From Ahrensia kielensis DSM 5890 (GTDB lineage: Bacteria > Pseudomonadota > Alphaproteobacteria > Rhizobiales > Rhizobiaceae), in NCBI RefSeq assembly GCF_000374465.1, contig NZ_KB894528.1:1043127-1107126 (forward strand): a stretch of 64,000 nt of DNA, in the 5' to 3' direction. Shown in pieces: positions 1 through 8,714 of the stretch. The translations under genes and the position numbers were made by a program. Position 1 is the first letter of the stretch. Every line of letters begins with the position of its first letter. The notes beneath the pieces were generated by a model that ran no database searches, was not told the DNA's origin, and saw only the letters and a program-made list of their open reading frames with translations.

Positions 1-1
1 C

Positions 2-646
2 GCTGGCTTTCTTGCTCCGACAGGTGGTGTGATGACACTTAATGGCCATCAGATCAAAGGACCAGATGCTGAACGCGGCATGGTTTTCCAACAAGGCGCT
101 TTATTTGAATGGATGAGCGTGCGCGAAAATGTTGGGTTCGGCCCCTCCATGAAAAAGATGCCCAAAGCCGAAAAGAAACAAACAGTAGATCACCTGCTGA
201 ATGTTGTTGGCTTGGGTGATTTTAAAGAAAAGGCAGTTTACGAATTGTCCGGCGGCATGCAGCAACGTGTGGCTCTTGCGCGTTGTCTTGCCAATGATCC
301 CGATGTCATCTTGATGGATGAACCACTGGGTGCACTAGATGCTTTGACACGCGAAAAAATGCAGAGCCTTGTTCTCAAGCTCTGGAAAGAAACTGGCAAA
401 ACAATCATCCTCATCACGCATTCTGTTGAAGAGGCACTGCTCCTTGGTGAGCGCCTGATTGTCATGGCCCCGCGCCCCGGACGTATCCACAAAGAATATA
501 ATTTGCCTTTCGCTGAACTGGGCGTGGATGCTGATTTGCGCGAAGTAAAAAAGCACCCAGATTTTGGCCCTAAACGCGAAGAAATTCTCTCAATGATCTG
601 GGACATGGAAGAAGAGATTATGGGCCGTACGGAGGAAAGCGCATGA
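2..646 (+). CDS. Sulfonate/taurine-type ABC transporter ATPase (5' end outside window)
   Basis: The reading frame is open from the first bases of the window, so the start and the Walker A P-loop lie upstream. What remains shows the Q-loop (MVFQQGALFEWMSV), the ABC signature LSGGMQQRVALARCL, Walker B (VILMDEPLGALD) and the switch histidine (LITHSVEEA). This arrangement matches the SsuB/TauB/NrtD group of cytoplasmic ATPases that power uptake of sulfonates, taurine, nitrate or related small anions. Its stop overlaps the start of the permease gene by four bases (ATGA), so the two are translationally coupled. The substrate is not readable from the ATPase; the sulfite dehydrogenase genes downstream favour an organosulfonate such as taurine, which is inference. 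Confidence 0.9.
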   Translation, partial: AGFLAPTGGVMTLNGHQIKGPDAERGMVFQQGALFEWMSVRENVGFGPSMKKMPKAEKKQTVDHLLNVVGLGDFKEKAVYELSGGMQQRVALARCLANDPDVILMDEPLGALDALTREKMQSLVLKLWKETGKTIILITHSVEEALLLGERLIVMAPRPGRIHKEYNLPFAELGVDADLREVKKHPDFGPKREEILSMIWDMEEEIMGRTEESA

Positions 647-1914
647 GCGGATTGATAGTTCTTGCAATCTATGTCGGTATTTTTGTCGCCGCTTTTTTTA
701 TCATCACAAGGATCGCTTCACGAACAACACGTGATTACACCTCACTCAAAACCGTTACCTTTGGCGATGAGAGTGCCGTGCGCCCTAACCGCGCAGCCGG
801 CATCATATCCATTTTAACAATTTTCCTATTGTGGGGCATGTTTACCGGCTCGTCACTCTTGCCAAGTTTTTTACACGCCCCAGGGCCGTTTATCGGCGAA
901 ACGTCTTTTGACTATACAGCAGAGGCAAACGGTCAGAGCGATACAGCAACTGTAACTGTTATTGTTCACCCGCGCGAAGAAAATCCAACTTTGGACGAAC
1001 CTACAGGCGGTGACGGCTTTGCGAAAAATGATATTATTTCAGTTGCTCAATGGCGCAGCAAACTGGTGCCATGGGATAAAAATGATGACATCAGCAAATC
1101 TGACGGCTCGCAGGTTACGGCCATCAACGGCCAAAGTGTAAATCCGGGCGACACAGTCAATGTAACAGGCGGTTCGGTGACTATATCCGACAAAGGAACG
1201 CCTAATTTCAAACCCTATAACGGCTGGCAAATGGAACCGCTTTATCTGCCAGCACCAGAGACCGTGGTGGACAGAACCATCAAACTGGCAAGCGAAGGTT
1301 TTCGTGGCACATCTTTATACGGCCATTTAGGTTGGTCGCTATTCCGTGTGGTTGCAGGCTTTTTGCTTGGTGCAATTGTTGGCATTCCACTCGGCTATGC
1401 AATGGGCCTGTCAAACTGGTTCCGTGGTTGGTTTGATCCTATCGTGGAATTCATGCGACCAGTTCCACCGCTCGCACTAATCCCGCTTGTAATCATTTGG
1501 GCGGGCATTGGCGAGGTTGGCAAAATCATATTGCTGTTTTTGGCAGCGCTTTGGATTATGGCGATTGCAGCACGCGCAGGTGTTTCTGGCGTGAACATTT
1601 CAAAAGTCCATGCCGCCTATTCATTGGGCGCATCAAAATGGCAGATCATGCGCTATGTCATCATTCCAAACTCGCTACCGGAAATTTTCACTGGCGCACG
1701 CGTTGCTATGGGCGTTTGTTGGGGAACCGTTGTTGCTGCCGAATTGGTTGCGGCAGAAAAAGGTGCAGGCATGATGATCATGGTCGCATCTAAATTTCAA
1801 AACACCGACATTGTTTTACTCGGCATTATCTTAATTGGTATAATCGGCTTTGGTATCGATATGCTTATGCGTATGGCCGAAAAATATCTTGTGCCTTGGA
1901 AAGGTCGGGGTTGA
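643..1914 (+). CDS. TauC/SsuC-type ABC permease with periplasmic Ig-like insert
   Basis: 423 residues, far longer than the roughly 250-280 usual for TauC/SsuC permeases. Residues 3-22 and 52-68 are hydrophobic. The BPD_transp_1 core begins near residue 203 (LPAPETVVDRT) and contains the EAA-type loop near 'AAYSLGASKWQIMRYVIIP', which contacts the ATPase. Between the second helix and the core lie about 120 polar residues (about 80-200) including 'FDYTAEANGQSDTATVTVIV' and 'NPGDTVNVTGGSVTISDKG', which resemble cadherin/VCBS-type Ig-like repeats. The start ATG follows a strong GGAGG. The gene overlaps the ATPase gene and ends before a rho-independent terminator. The transport role is secure; the extra domain's role is unknown, possibly docking of the binding protein or of a periplasmic partner. 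Confidence 0.88.
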   Translation: MSGLIVLAIYVGIFVAAFFIITRIASRTTRDYTSLKTVTFGDESAVRPNRAAGIISILTIFLLWGMFTGSSLLPSFLHAPGPFIGETSFDYTAEANGQSDTATVTVIVHPREENPTLDEPTGGDGFAKNDIISVAQWRSKLVPWDKNDDISKSDGSQVTAINGQSVNPGDTVNVTGGSVTISDKGTPNFKPYNGWQMEPLYLPAPETVVDRTIKLASEGFRGTSLYGHLGWSLFRVVAGFLLGAIVGIPLGYAMGLSNWFRGWFDPIVEFMRPVPPLALIPLVIIWAGIGEVGKIILLFLAALWIMAIAARAGVSGVNISKVHAAYSLGASKWQIMRYVIIPNSLPEIFTGARVAMGVCWGTVVAAELVAAEKGAGMMIMVASKFQNTDIVLLGIILIGIIGFGIDMLMRMAEKYLVPWKGRG

Positions 1915-1928
1915 TAAATTGACAATTG

Positions 1929-1945
1929 TGAGACCTTCTGTCTCA
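1929..1945. repeat. Short perfect inverted repeat TGAGAC-N5-GTCTCA
   Basis: A 6-base perfect dyad with a 5-base spacer lies just after the permease stop and upstream of the soeA terminator/start region. A TTGACA hexamer sits immediately 5' at 1919-1924, but no convincing -10 element follows at normal spacing. It could be an operator for the soe genes or chance. Confidence 0.3.
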
Positions 1946-1978
1946 AGAACACAAAAAACTGGCACTATCATGCCTCAC

Positions 1979-2010
1979 ATGCCCGCCCTAAGAAGAGGGT
2001 GGGCATTTTT
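1979..2010 (+). terminator. Rho-independent terminator of the ABC transporter operon
   Basis: GCCCGCCCT (1981-1989) pairs with AGGGTGGGC (1996-2004), with one G-U pair, a six-base loop and a following T5 tract. It separates the transporter genes from the soe genes and overlaps the GTG at 1999, arguing against that codon as the soeA start. Confidence 0.85.
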
Positions 2011-2028
2011 ATCGGGAGGAACCTGTCT

Positions 2029-4884
2029 TTGACTACGGACAGCCAGCGCGTAAATACATCTCCGCATGTCTCTGACGAGATACGCAAAACAACCTGCTAT
2101 ATGTGTGCATGTCGCTGCGGCATTAACGTCCACTTGCGAAACGATGCAGATGGCAAACCAAAGATACGCTACATCGAAGGCAATCGTGACCACCCGATCA
2201 ATAAGGGTGTGCTTTGCGCGAAGGGCTCAGCGGGTATTATGCAGCATTATTCTCCTGCCCGCCTGAAATCACCGATGAAACGGATTGGCGAACGCGGCGA
2301 AGGAAAATTCGAAGAAATTTCTTGGGATGAAGCGCTGGAGCTCGCAACAAGTTGGCTAAAGCCTATTCGTGAAAAAAACCCGAAAAAGCTAGCGTTCTTT
2401 ACAGGACGCGATCAGAGCCAATCACTCACCGGCTGGTGGGCGCAAAATTTTGGCACACCTAATTTTGCAGCCCATGGCGGCTTTTGTTCGGTAAACATGG
2501 CCGCGGGCGGTATCTATACATTTGGCGGTGCATTTTGGGAATTTGGCGCACCAGACTGGGGAAAAACTGAACTCTTTATGATTTTTGGCGTTGCCGAAGA
2601 TCATGATTCCAACCCGATCAAACTTGGTCTTTCAAAGCTCAAATCACGCGGCAAAAAAATCATTGGCGTAAACCCGGTGCGCACTGGCTACAACGCCATT
2701 GCAGATGAATGGGTCGGCATAACACCAGGAACCGACGGCCTTTTCGTCTTATCAATTGTGCATGAATTGCTCAAAGCGGGCCGGATCGATGTGGATTATC
2801 TCATCCGCTACACCAATGCGCCGTGGCTGGTGATTGACGATCCAGATGCAAAAGATCACGGCCTGTTTTTACGCGATAAAGACGGCAATGCCCAAGTTCT
2901 TGACCGCAAAACGGGCAAAACGGTCGCCTATAATGCGAAAGGCGTAAAACCTGACCTTCAAGGTGAAGTGAACCTCAAAAATGGGCGCAAGGCTGTCCCG
3001 TCTTTCACACTTCTTGCCAATAAATATCTTGATGACCGCTATACACCTGAAAATGTTGCCGAAGAGACAGGTGTTCCGGCATCACAAACGCGGCGCATTG
3101 CAGCTGAAATTGCCCATGCCGCCTTTGAAAAAGAAGTCATCATCGACCAGCCTTGGACAGACATGAAAGGCGAAAGGCATGAAAAAATGATCGGCCGTCC
3201 GGTTGCTTTTCATGCCATGCGCGGCATTTCTGCACACTCCAATGGCTTTCAGACATGCCGCTCAATACATCTGCTACAAATCTTGATTGGTTCAATCGAT
3301 AGCCCGGGCGGATTCCGCTTCAAACCGCCTTATCCACGTCCAGTTTCAGCGCAGCCCGCTCCACATGGCGGCAATATTCCCAACACTCCGCTTAAAGGCC
3401 CGCAGCTTGGCTTTATGCGCGGACCAGAAGGTCTTTTGTTGGAAGAAGACGGCGTAACACCGCAGCGCATCGACAAAGCCTTTTCATGGGATGCACCAAT
3501 GTCGTCCCACGGCCTGATGCATATGGTAATTGCCAATGCCCATGCGCGTGATCCATACGGCATTGATGTTCTTTTTATGTATATGGCCAACATGTCATGG
3601 AACTCTTCCATGAACTCATCCGGTGTCATGAAGATGCTGACAGACAAGGATGAAAACGGCGAATACATCATCCCAAAACTGATTTACTCAGATGCTTACT
3701 CATCGGAAATGGTCGCCTTTGCAGACCTCATTTTGCCAGACACAACCTATCTTGAACGCCATGATGCGATCTCGGCGCTTGACCGTCCGATCTCAGAACC
3801 CGAAGCGCTCTGTGATGCTATCCGCTGGCCAGTGATCGAACCGGACCGCGATGTGCGCGGTTTCCAATCTGTACTGCTTGATCTTGGTGCACGCCTCGGC
3901 TTGCCAGCCATGACCAATGAGGACGGTACGCCAAAATTCAAAGACTACGCGGACTATATTCAAAACCATGAACGAAAACCCGGCGTTGGCCCTCTTCTTG
4001 GGTGGCGCGGCAAGGATGGTTCTAAAACCGGACGCGGCGAGCCGAACCCGAACCAGATTGATACTTATATCAAAAATGGTGGCTTTTCAGAAACGCATGT
4101 CCCTGCCGAAGCACTTTATTTCAAACATGCCAATGCCGCTTGGCAAAACTGGGCAATCGAAATGGGCTTGCAGGATGCGCCTGTCGAAAATGTGTTCCAA
4201 CTTTATCTCGAACCAATGCGCAAGTTTCAGTTGTGCGCAGAAGGCAAGGCCGAACCACAGCCGCCCGAAACGCACCGCGAGCGTATTCTAAACTGTTTTG
4301 ACCCGCTGCCTTCATGGTATCCGCCGTTCGAGGGCGCAAGCATTGATCTAAGCCAGTTCCCCTATCATGCACTCACGCAGCGCCCAGCCGCTATGTATCA
4401 TTCATGGGGCTCGCAAAATGCTTGGCTTCGCCAAATCCATGGGCACAACCCGATGTTCATTCCGGGCGAAATTTGCGATGAAGTGGGCCTGAAAGACGAT
4501 GATTGGGCCTATATCATTTCGCACCATGGCAAGATCAAAGTGCCAGTTAAGCGCATGAATGCAGTGAACGGAAAAACCCTGTGGACGTGGAACGCGATCG
4601 GCAAACGCAAAGGCGCTTGGGCGCTGTCTGCCAAAGCACCAGAAACTGAAAAAGGGTTCCTTTTGAACCACATCATAAATGAACTTTTGCCGCCAAAAGG
4701 TGACGGTCATCGCTGGTCAAACTCCGACCCAATCACAGGGCAAGCAGCGTGGTTTGATTTGCGGGTGCGCGTGGAAAAAGCACCCGCAGAAGACGAAGTC
4801 AGTCAGCCGCAAGTTGACGCACAAAACAATCCGGTTGGTACGCCCGACCAGACCGTGGAATATGGTAAGGAGTGGACGAAATGA
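2029..4884 (+). CDS. soeA: Sulfite dehydrogenase, molybdopterin catalytic subunit (SoeA)
   Basis: A 951-residue molybdopterin oxidoreductase that should oxidise sulfite to sulfate on the cytoplasmic side, passing electrons to SoeB and the quinone pool via SoeC. The N-terminus carries a [4Fe-4S] motif with Cys23, Cys26, Cys30 and Cys63 ('TCYMCACRCG' ... 'VLCAKG'). Cys153 in 'GGFCSVN' is the likely Mo ligand (inference from family position). There is no Tat signal, as in SoeA and unlike periplasmic relatives. The TTG at 2029 is preferred because GGGAGGA lies eight bases upstream; the in-frame GTG at 1999 is inside a terminator stem. Size, lack of signal peptide and gene order match SoeABC of Allochromatium and marine roseobacters. 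A polysulfide reductase or formate dehydrogenase-like role is the alternative. Its stop overlaps soeB. Confidence 0.85.
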   Translation: MTTDSQRVNTSPHVSDEIRKTTCYMCACRCGINVHLRNDADGKPKIRYIEGNRDHPINKGVLCAKGSAGIMQHYSPARLKSPMKRIGERGEGKFEEISWDEALELATSWLKPIREKNPKKLAFFTGRDQSQSLTGWWAQNFGTPNFAAHGGFCSVNMAAGGIYTFGGAFWEFGAPDWGKTELFMIFGVAEDHDSNPIKLGLSKLKSRGKKIIGVNPVRTGYNAIADEWVGITPGTDGLFVLSIVHELLKAGRIDVDYLIRYTNAPWLVIDDPDAKDHGLFLRDKDGNAQVLDRKTGKTVAYNAKGVKPDLQGEVNLKNGRKAVPSFTLLANKYLDDRYTPENVAEETGVPASQTRRIAAEIAHAAFEKEVIIDQPWTDMKGERHEKMIGRPVAFHAMRGISAHSNGFQTCRSIHLLQILIGSIDSPGGFRFKPPYPRPVSAQPAPHGGNIPNTPLKGPQLGFMRGPEGLLLEEDGVTPQRIDKAFSWDAPMSSHGLMHMVIANAHARDPYGIDVLFMYMANMSWNSSMNSSGVMKMLTDKDENGEYIIPKLIYSDAYSSEMVAFADLILPDTTYLERHDAISALDRPISEPEALCDAIRWPVIEPDRDVRGFQSVLLDLGARLGLPAMTNEDGTPKFKDYADYIQNHERKPGVGPLLGWRGKDGSKTGRGEPNPNQIDTYIKNGGFSETHVPAEALYFKHANAAWQNWAIEMGLQDAPVENVFQLYLEPMRKFQLCAEGKAEPQPPETHRERILNCFDPLPSWYPPFEGASIDLSQFPYHALTQRPAAMYHSWGSQNAWLRQIHGHNPMFIPGEICDEVGLKDDDWAYIISHHGKIKVPVKRMNAVNGKTLWTWNAIGKRKGAWALSAKAPETEKGFLLNHIINELLPPKGDGHRWSNSDPITGQAAWFDLRVRVEKAPAEDEVSQPQVDAQNNPVGTPDQTVEYGKEWTK

Positions 4885-5624
4885 CACTACTTCCCGCACA
4901 AACAAATAAAAAACTTGGCCTTGTGATCGACTTAGATGTTTGCGTTGGCTGCCATGCCTGCGTGGTCAATTGCAAAGAGTGGAACACGGGCGGCTATGGC
5001 GCGCCTTTAGGTGATGTTGATGCTTATGGCGACAATCCAAGCGGTGCTTGGCTCAACCGTATTCACACCTTTGAAGTCACGCCCGATGATGCGCCTGCGC
5101 AAATCGTTCATTTTCCAAAATCCTGCCTGCACTGCGAAGATGCGCCTTGCGTAACCGTATGCCCGACCGGCGCATCTTATAAACGCAGTGAAGACGGCAT
5201 TGTGCTAGTCGATGAAAGCATGTGCATTGGTTGCAGCCTTTGCGCTTGGGCATGTCCTTATGGCGCACGCGAAATGGACCCTGTCGAAAATGTCATGAAA
5301 AAATGCACGCTCTGCGTCGACAGAATTTACAATGACAATATCCCAGAAATCGACCGCACACCTGCTTGTGTTCGCACCTGCCCTGCAAATGCGCGCCATT
5401 TTGGTGATTTTGCCGACCCAAATTCCAACGTCTCAACAATGACACGAGAACGAGGCGGTTATGATCTAATGCCAGAAATGGGCACCAAACCGGTCAATCA
5501 ATATTTGCCGCCGCGCAAGAAGTCCCGCCCAGAAGAGACAACTGAAATCGCACCCGCATTCGTGCCAAAAGCTGGCGAAGGCTTGCTTGGCTGGCTTGAC
5601 CGTGCACTTGAAAAGCTCGGCTAA
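4881..5624 (+). CDS. soeB: Sulfite dehydrogenase iron-sulfur subunit (SoeB)
   Basis: A 247-residue ferredoxin-like electron-transfer subunit of the DmsB/NrfC group. It has sixteen cysteines in four [4Fe-4S] motifs: C21-x2-C24-x2-C27-x3-C31, then CLHCEDAPCVTVCP, CIGCSLCAWACP and CTLCVDRI with a final ACVRTCP. It should relay electrons from SoeA to SoeC. The ATG at 4881 is chosen because it overlaps the soeA stop (ATGA) and follows TAAGGAG; an upstream in-frame GTG at 4872 sits inside that Shine-Dalgarno sequence. There is no signal peptide, which fits a cytoplasm-facing complex. Confidence 0.9.
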   Translation: MTLLPAQTNKKLGLVIDLDVCVGCHACVVNCKEWNTGGYGAPLGDVDAYGDNPSGAWLNRIHTFEVTPDDAPAQIVHFPKSCLHCEDAPCVTVCPTGASYKRSEDGIVLVDESMCIGCSLCAWACPYGAREMDPVENVMKKCTLCVDRIYNDNIPEIDRTPACVRTCPANARHFGDFADPNSNVSTMTRERGGYDLMPEMGTKPVNQYLPPRKKSRPEETTEIAPAFVPKAGEGLLGWLDRALEKLG

Positions 5625-5635
5625 GGAGAAAACCA

Positions 5636-6550
5636 ATGCATCCGGCAATATCTGTTATTTTCTTTACCGTCACATCCGGTGCAGGCTTTGGCCTGATGAC
5701 CATGATTGGCCTTGGTTTTCCAATGCACAATGGCATAGTCGCGGCGTTTTTATCTTACCTACTCGGCGGCGGACTAGCCGTTGCAGGCTTGCTGTCCTCG
5801 ACATTTCACCTAGGACATCCAGAACGAGCGTGGCGTGCTCTTTCACAATGGCGCTCATCGTGGTTATCGCGCGAAGGTGTCATCGCAATTATTACCTTAT
5901 TGCTATTTGCGGTTTACGCATTGATCTGGATGTTTACAGGCCAGCGCATCGCGCCATTAGGCTGGGCTGTCGCGGCAGGCTCCCTGCTCACGGTTTATGC
6001 AACATCGATGATCTACGCGCAGCTTAAAACGGTGCCAAATTGGCATTCTAAACTTACGCCATTTTGCTATCTCGCCTTTTCCATTGCGTCCGGACTTTTA
6101 TTGGCTGGCATGATCGGCAAGGCAACTTTGATTCTTGGGCTGCCAACACCGACAATCATCGTGATCGCGCTCGGCATTGCGTGGATTATCAAGTCCGTCT
6201 GGTGGCGCCGTGCAGACACAATCGGATTTTCGCAGACAGGCTCCAACACTGGAACGGCGACCGGCCTTGGGCATCTCGGCAAGGTGCGCCTGCTCGAAAA
6301 ACCACATTCTGGCGAGAACTATCTTACCCATGAAATGGTGCACCAAATTGGGCGCAAACATGCGCTTAAACTACGCGCTATCGCTTATATTTTAGGCGGC
6401 ATAATACCAGTCATCATGTGCACATTTGCGCTATTTATAACGCCAGTGTTCTTTTTGCTCATCGCTGCCATCAGCATGATAATTGGCCTATTTGCTGAGC
6501 GCTGGTTGTTTTTTGCAGAAGCAAAACACGCCGTTAGCTTATATTACTAG
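5636..6550 (+). CDS. soeC: Sulfite dehydrogenase membrane anchor (SoeC, DmsC-like)
   Basis: A 304-residue protein with about eight hydrophobic helices, related to the DmsC anchor subunits that bind quinone and tether molybdoenzymes to the inner membrane. Motif-like stretches include 'TFHLGHPERAWRAL' near residue 57, conserved in this family. It starts 11 bases after soeB with AAGGAG in front. As third gene of the soeABC operon it would deliver electrons from sulfite to the quinone pool. A strong terminator follows. Function is assigned mainly from operon context and topology. Confidence 0.87.
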   Translation: MHPAISVIFFTVTSGAGFGLMTMIGLGFPMHNGIVAAFLSYLLGGGLAVAGLLSSTFHLGHPERAWRALSQWRSSWLSREGVIAIITLLLFAVYALIWMFTGQRIAPLGWAVAAGSLLTVYATSMIYAQLKTVPNWHSKLTPFCYLAFSIASGLLLAGMIGKATLILGLPTPTIIVIALGIAWIIKSVWWRRADTIGFSQTGSNTGTATGLGHLGKVRLLEKPHSGENYLTHEMVHQIGRKHALKLRAIAYILGGIIPVIMCTFALFITPVFFLLIAAISMIIGLFAERWLFFAEAKHAVSLYY

Positions 6551-6593
6551 AGCTTTTCCGTGACAAACGGCCCTGCAAAATGTTCTAGAACCT

Positions 6594-6621
6594 AAACGCC
6601 CAGCCTTTGGGCGTTTATTTT
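6594..6621 (+). terminator. Terminator after soeC
   Basis: AAACGCCCA (6594-6602) pairs perfectly with TGGGCGTTT (6608-6616) around a five-base loop, followed by ATTTT. It overlaps the stop codon of the convergent DUF1989 gene, so it lies within transcripts from both strands; the T-tract supports termination of the plus strand only. Confidence 0.85.
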
Positions 6622-7478
6622 AAACCATGCGTTCGGCTATAGGCAGATATATCAGGCGCAGTCCAATTGCCTAAACTGCCTTCAGCAGGCTTATAAATCT
6701 CCACTTTCAATGGCGCACAAACCGCTTCTTCGCTGGAATGTTTAGAGCCGCAATCACCGCCAGGGCACGCCGACAGCCCGCCTTTTAAATCAATTTGCGC
6801 GAACATTTCCAAATAGTCGCCTGTACGTACAGGGCTAGCTTTCATAAAATATTGCTTCGTATCGCGCGTAAAACCTGTGCACATAAAGACATTCAAAACG
6901 TCATGAACATAAGGCTCGGCTTCATCAAGCGACATGCCTGTATCAGCAGCCAACGCCCGCGTGAGATTTGAATGACAGCAATAATGATAGTCGCCGCCCG
7001 AAAGCAATCGGTTCGTGTAAGGATCGCAGCGTGTACCGATAACATCGTGAACACCGCCGCCAAATGCATCCCATCCATACCAATCAAGCGTATCCCAAGT
7101 AACGGTGGCGAGAGGGCGAAAATATGGAAGATTACTCCATAAATGATCGCCAGTAGAAACATGCGTTCCATGGAGCGCACGGGTTTTGCCTGAAAAGAAC
7201 CTTTCATTCAGGTTGTGCGCGTTCCAAAGGTTCAAATCACCGACTTGCGGTCCTTCTGGACAGACTATGCGCAAAAAATGGCCCGCTGGCACATCAAAAA
7301 CTTTTGCATCGCGCGGCGGAATAATCACTTCATCGATAAGCTGCATGCTCTCACGCGCAAGTGCAAACACACTTGCGTCATAGGCTGGCAAACTATTAAC
7401 CGGATAGCAGATTACTGGCTTTACGGCTTTACGCTCTGCTGCATCTGAGGGCGCAGGATTTTGAGGCGTATATTTCAT
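6615..7478 (-). CDS. DUF1989 (urea carboxylase-associated) family protein
   Basis: A 287-residue protein with the DUF1989 core, recognisable from 'IPPRDAKVFDVPAGHFLRI', 'GDLNLWNAHNLNERF', 'THVSTGDHLWSNLPYFRPL' and 'CDPYTNRLLSGGDYHYCCHSN'. Members are often linked to urea carboxylase or other nitrogen-release pathways. No catalytic activity is firmly established for this subgroup as far as I know. It overlaps the 3' end of puuD by four bases, so it belongs to the urate catabolic unit and probably acts on an intermediate or on released urea. The soluble, Cys/His-rich centre (including CCH) could bind metal; this is inference. Confidence 0.8.
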   Translation of the reverse strand: MKYTPQNPAPSDAAERKAVKPVICYPVNSLPAYDASVFALARESMQLIDEVIIPPRDAKVFDVPAGHFLRIVCPEGPQVGDLNLWNAHNLNERFFSGKTRALHGTHVSTGDHLWSNLPYFRPLATVTWDTLDWYGWDAFGGGVHDVIGTRCDPYTNRLLSGGDYHYCCHSNLTRALAADTGMSLDEAEPYVHDVLNVFMCTGFTRDTKQYFMKASPVRTGDYLEMFAQIDLKGGLSACPGGDCGSKHSSEEAVCAPLKVEIYKPAEGSLGNWTAPDISAYSRTHGLK

Positions 7479-8695
7479 CGGTTTTCACGATACCAAGCCA
7501 CCAATTGCGCACGTTCTTCATCCGTAATCTGCGAGACATTTGCCGGCGGCATAGCATGCGTTACACCTGATTGAATAAAGATTGCCTCGGCATGTTGCGC
7601 GATTTGCTGGTGCGTTTCCAACCGCACCCCTTTGGGTGGCCACGCAATCCCCTCCCAACTTGGATCATCGGCGTGACACATAGCGCAGCGCCCTTGCACA
7701 ATCGTCGCAACATTTTCAAAACCATCAGATTGAATAAGCGACTGCTGCACTGGTGTGATCGTTTCTGCTGAGCTTGTTTTTTCATTCATGTAAAGCGGAG
7801 CAGTCGAGAGCCAAGCCACAATCAAGAACAAGATTAACGTCGCAAGCCAAGTCCAAGTTGGGTTGCCGTTGCGTGCGTGCTTTGAGTTAAAATAATGGCG
7901 AATAGTAACGCCCATCAAAAACACCAAGCTTGCAATGATCCAATTATATTCGGTAGCAAAGGCAAGCGGATAATGGTTTGACAACATGAAGAAAATGACT
8001 GGCAAGGTCAGATAATTATTATGCGTCGAGCGTAACTTGGCGATCTTCCCATATTTTGCGTCAGGTGTGCGGCCCTCTTTTAAGTCTGCCACAACAATGC
8101 GCTGGTTCGGCATAATGATAAAGAACACATTCGCGCTCATAATGGTCGCGGTAAACGCACCCAAATGCAGCAGCGCCGCACGGCCAGAAAACACCTGCGT
8201 ATAGCCATAAGCCATGCATACGAGCAGCGCATAAAGCAGCAACATAAGCACCGTTGGGCTTTCGCCAAGCTTTGATTTGCACAAAAAATCATAGGCAATC
8301 CAGCCAAAGGCAATCGACGCCATTGAGATCGCTACCGCTGATAATGTGGAGATATCTGCGACACTCGGGTCAACCAAATAAAGATCAGCACCAAGATAAT
8401 AGACTAAGCAAAGCAGGAAGAAACCCGACAGCCACGTCATATAGCTTTCCCATTTAAACCACGTCAGGTGCTCCGGCATGGCTTCAGGTGCAATCAAATA
8501 TTTTTGAATGTGATAAAAACCACCGCCATGCACCTGCCATTCCTCACCATCGGCGGGGCCAGCTATATTGCGGTTCAGGCCAAGGTCCAATGCAATGAAA
8601 TAAAACGACGAGCCGATCCAAGCCATGGCCGTAATGACATGCGTCCAGCGCACAGCAAACTCCAGCCATTCCATAGCAACAGTTAGATCATACAT
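7475..8695 (-). CDS. puuD: Membrane urate hydroxylase with cytochrome c domain (PuuD)
   Basis: A 406-residue integral membrane protein matching PuuD, the cofactor-free alternative to uricase that oxidises urate to 5-hydroxyisourate using a cytochrome c tail. The first 330 or so residues are helical membrane sequence ('WTHVITAMAWIGSSFYFIAL', 'FIIMPNQRIVVADL'). The C-terminal domain has a CxxCH haem motif (CAMCHADDPS) about 70 residues from the end and a distal 'HAMPPAN' methionine. The ATG at 8695 is chosen because GGAGGGG lies five bases upstream; the frame stays open 34 codons further with no ribosome site. It is divergent from the LysR gene. It catalyses the first committed step of the adjoining pathway. 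Confidence 0.92.
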   Translation of the reverse strand: MYDLTVAMEWLEFAVRWTHVITAMAWIGSSFYFIALDLGLNRNIAGPADGEEWQVHGGGFYHIQKYLIAPEAMPEHLTWFKWESYMTWLSGFFLLCLVYYLGADLYLVDPSVADISTLSAVAISMASIAFGWIAYDFLCKSKLGESPTVLMLLLYALLVCMAYGYTQVFSGRAALLHLGAFTATIMSANVFFIIMPNQRIVVADLKEGRTPDAKYGKIAKLRSTHNNYLTLPVIFFMLSNHYPLAFATEYNWIIASLVFLMGVTIRHYFNSKHARNGNPTWTWLATLILFLIVAWLSTAPLYMNEKTSSAETITPVQQSLIQSDGFENVATIVQGRCAMCHADDPSWEGIAWPPKGVRLETHQQIAQHAEAIFIQSGVTHAMPPANVSQITDEERAQLVAWYRENR

Positions 8696-8714
8696 TCGAA
8701 TCCCCTCCAAAACT

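Noticed and set aside
1999-2028. GTG 1999 as the start of soeA
   Set aside because: It lies inside the terminator stem and has no ribosome site, while TTG 2029 has an ideal one.
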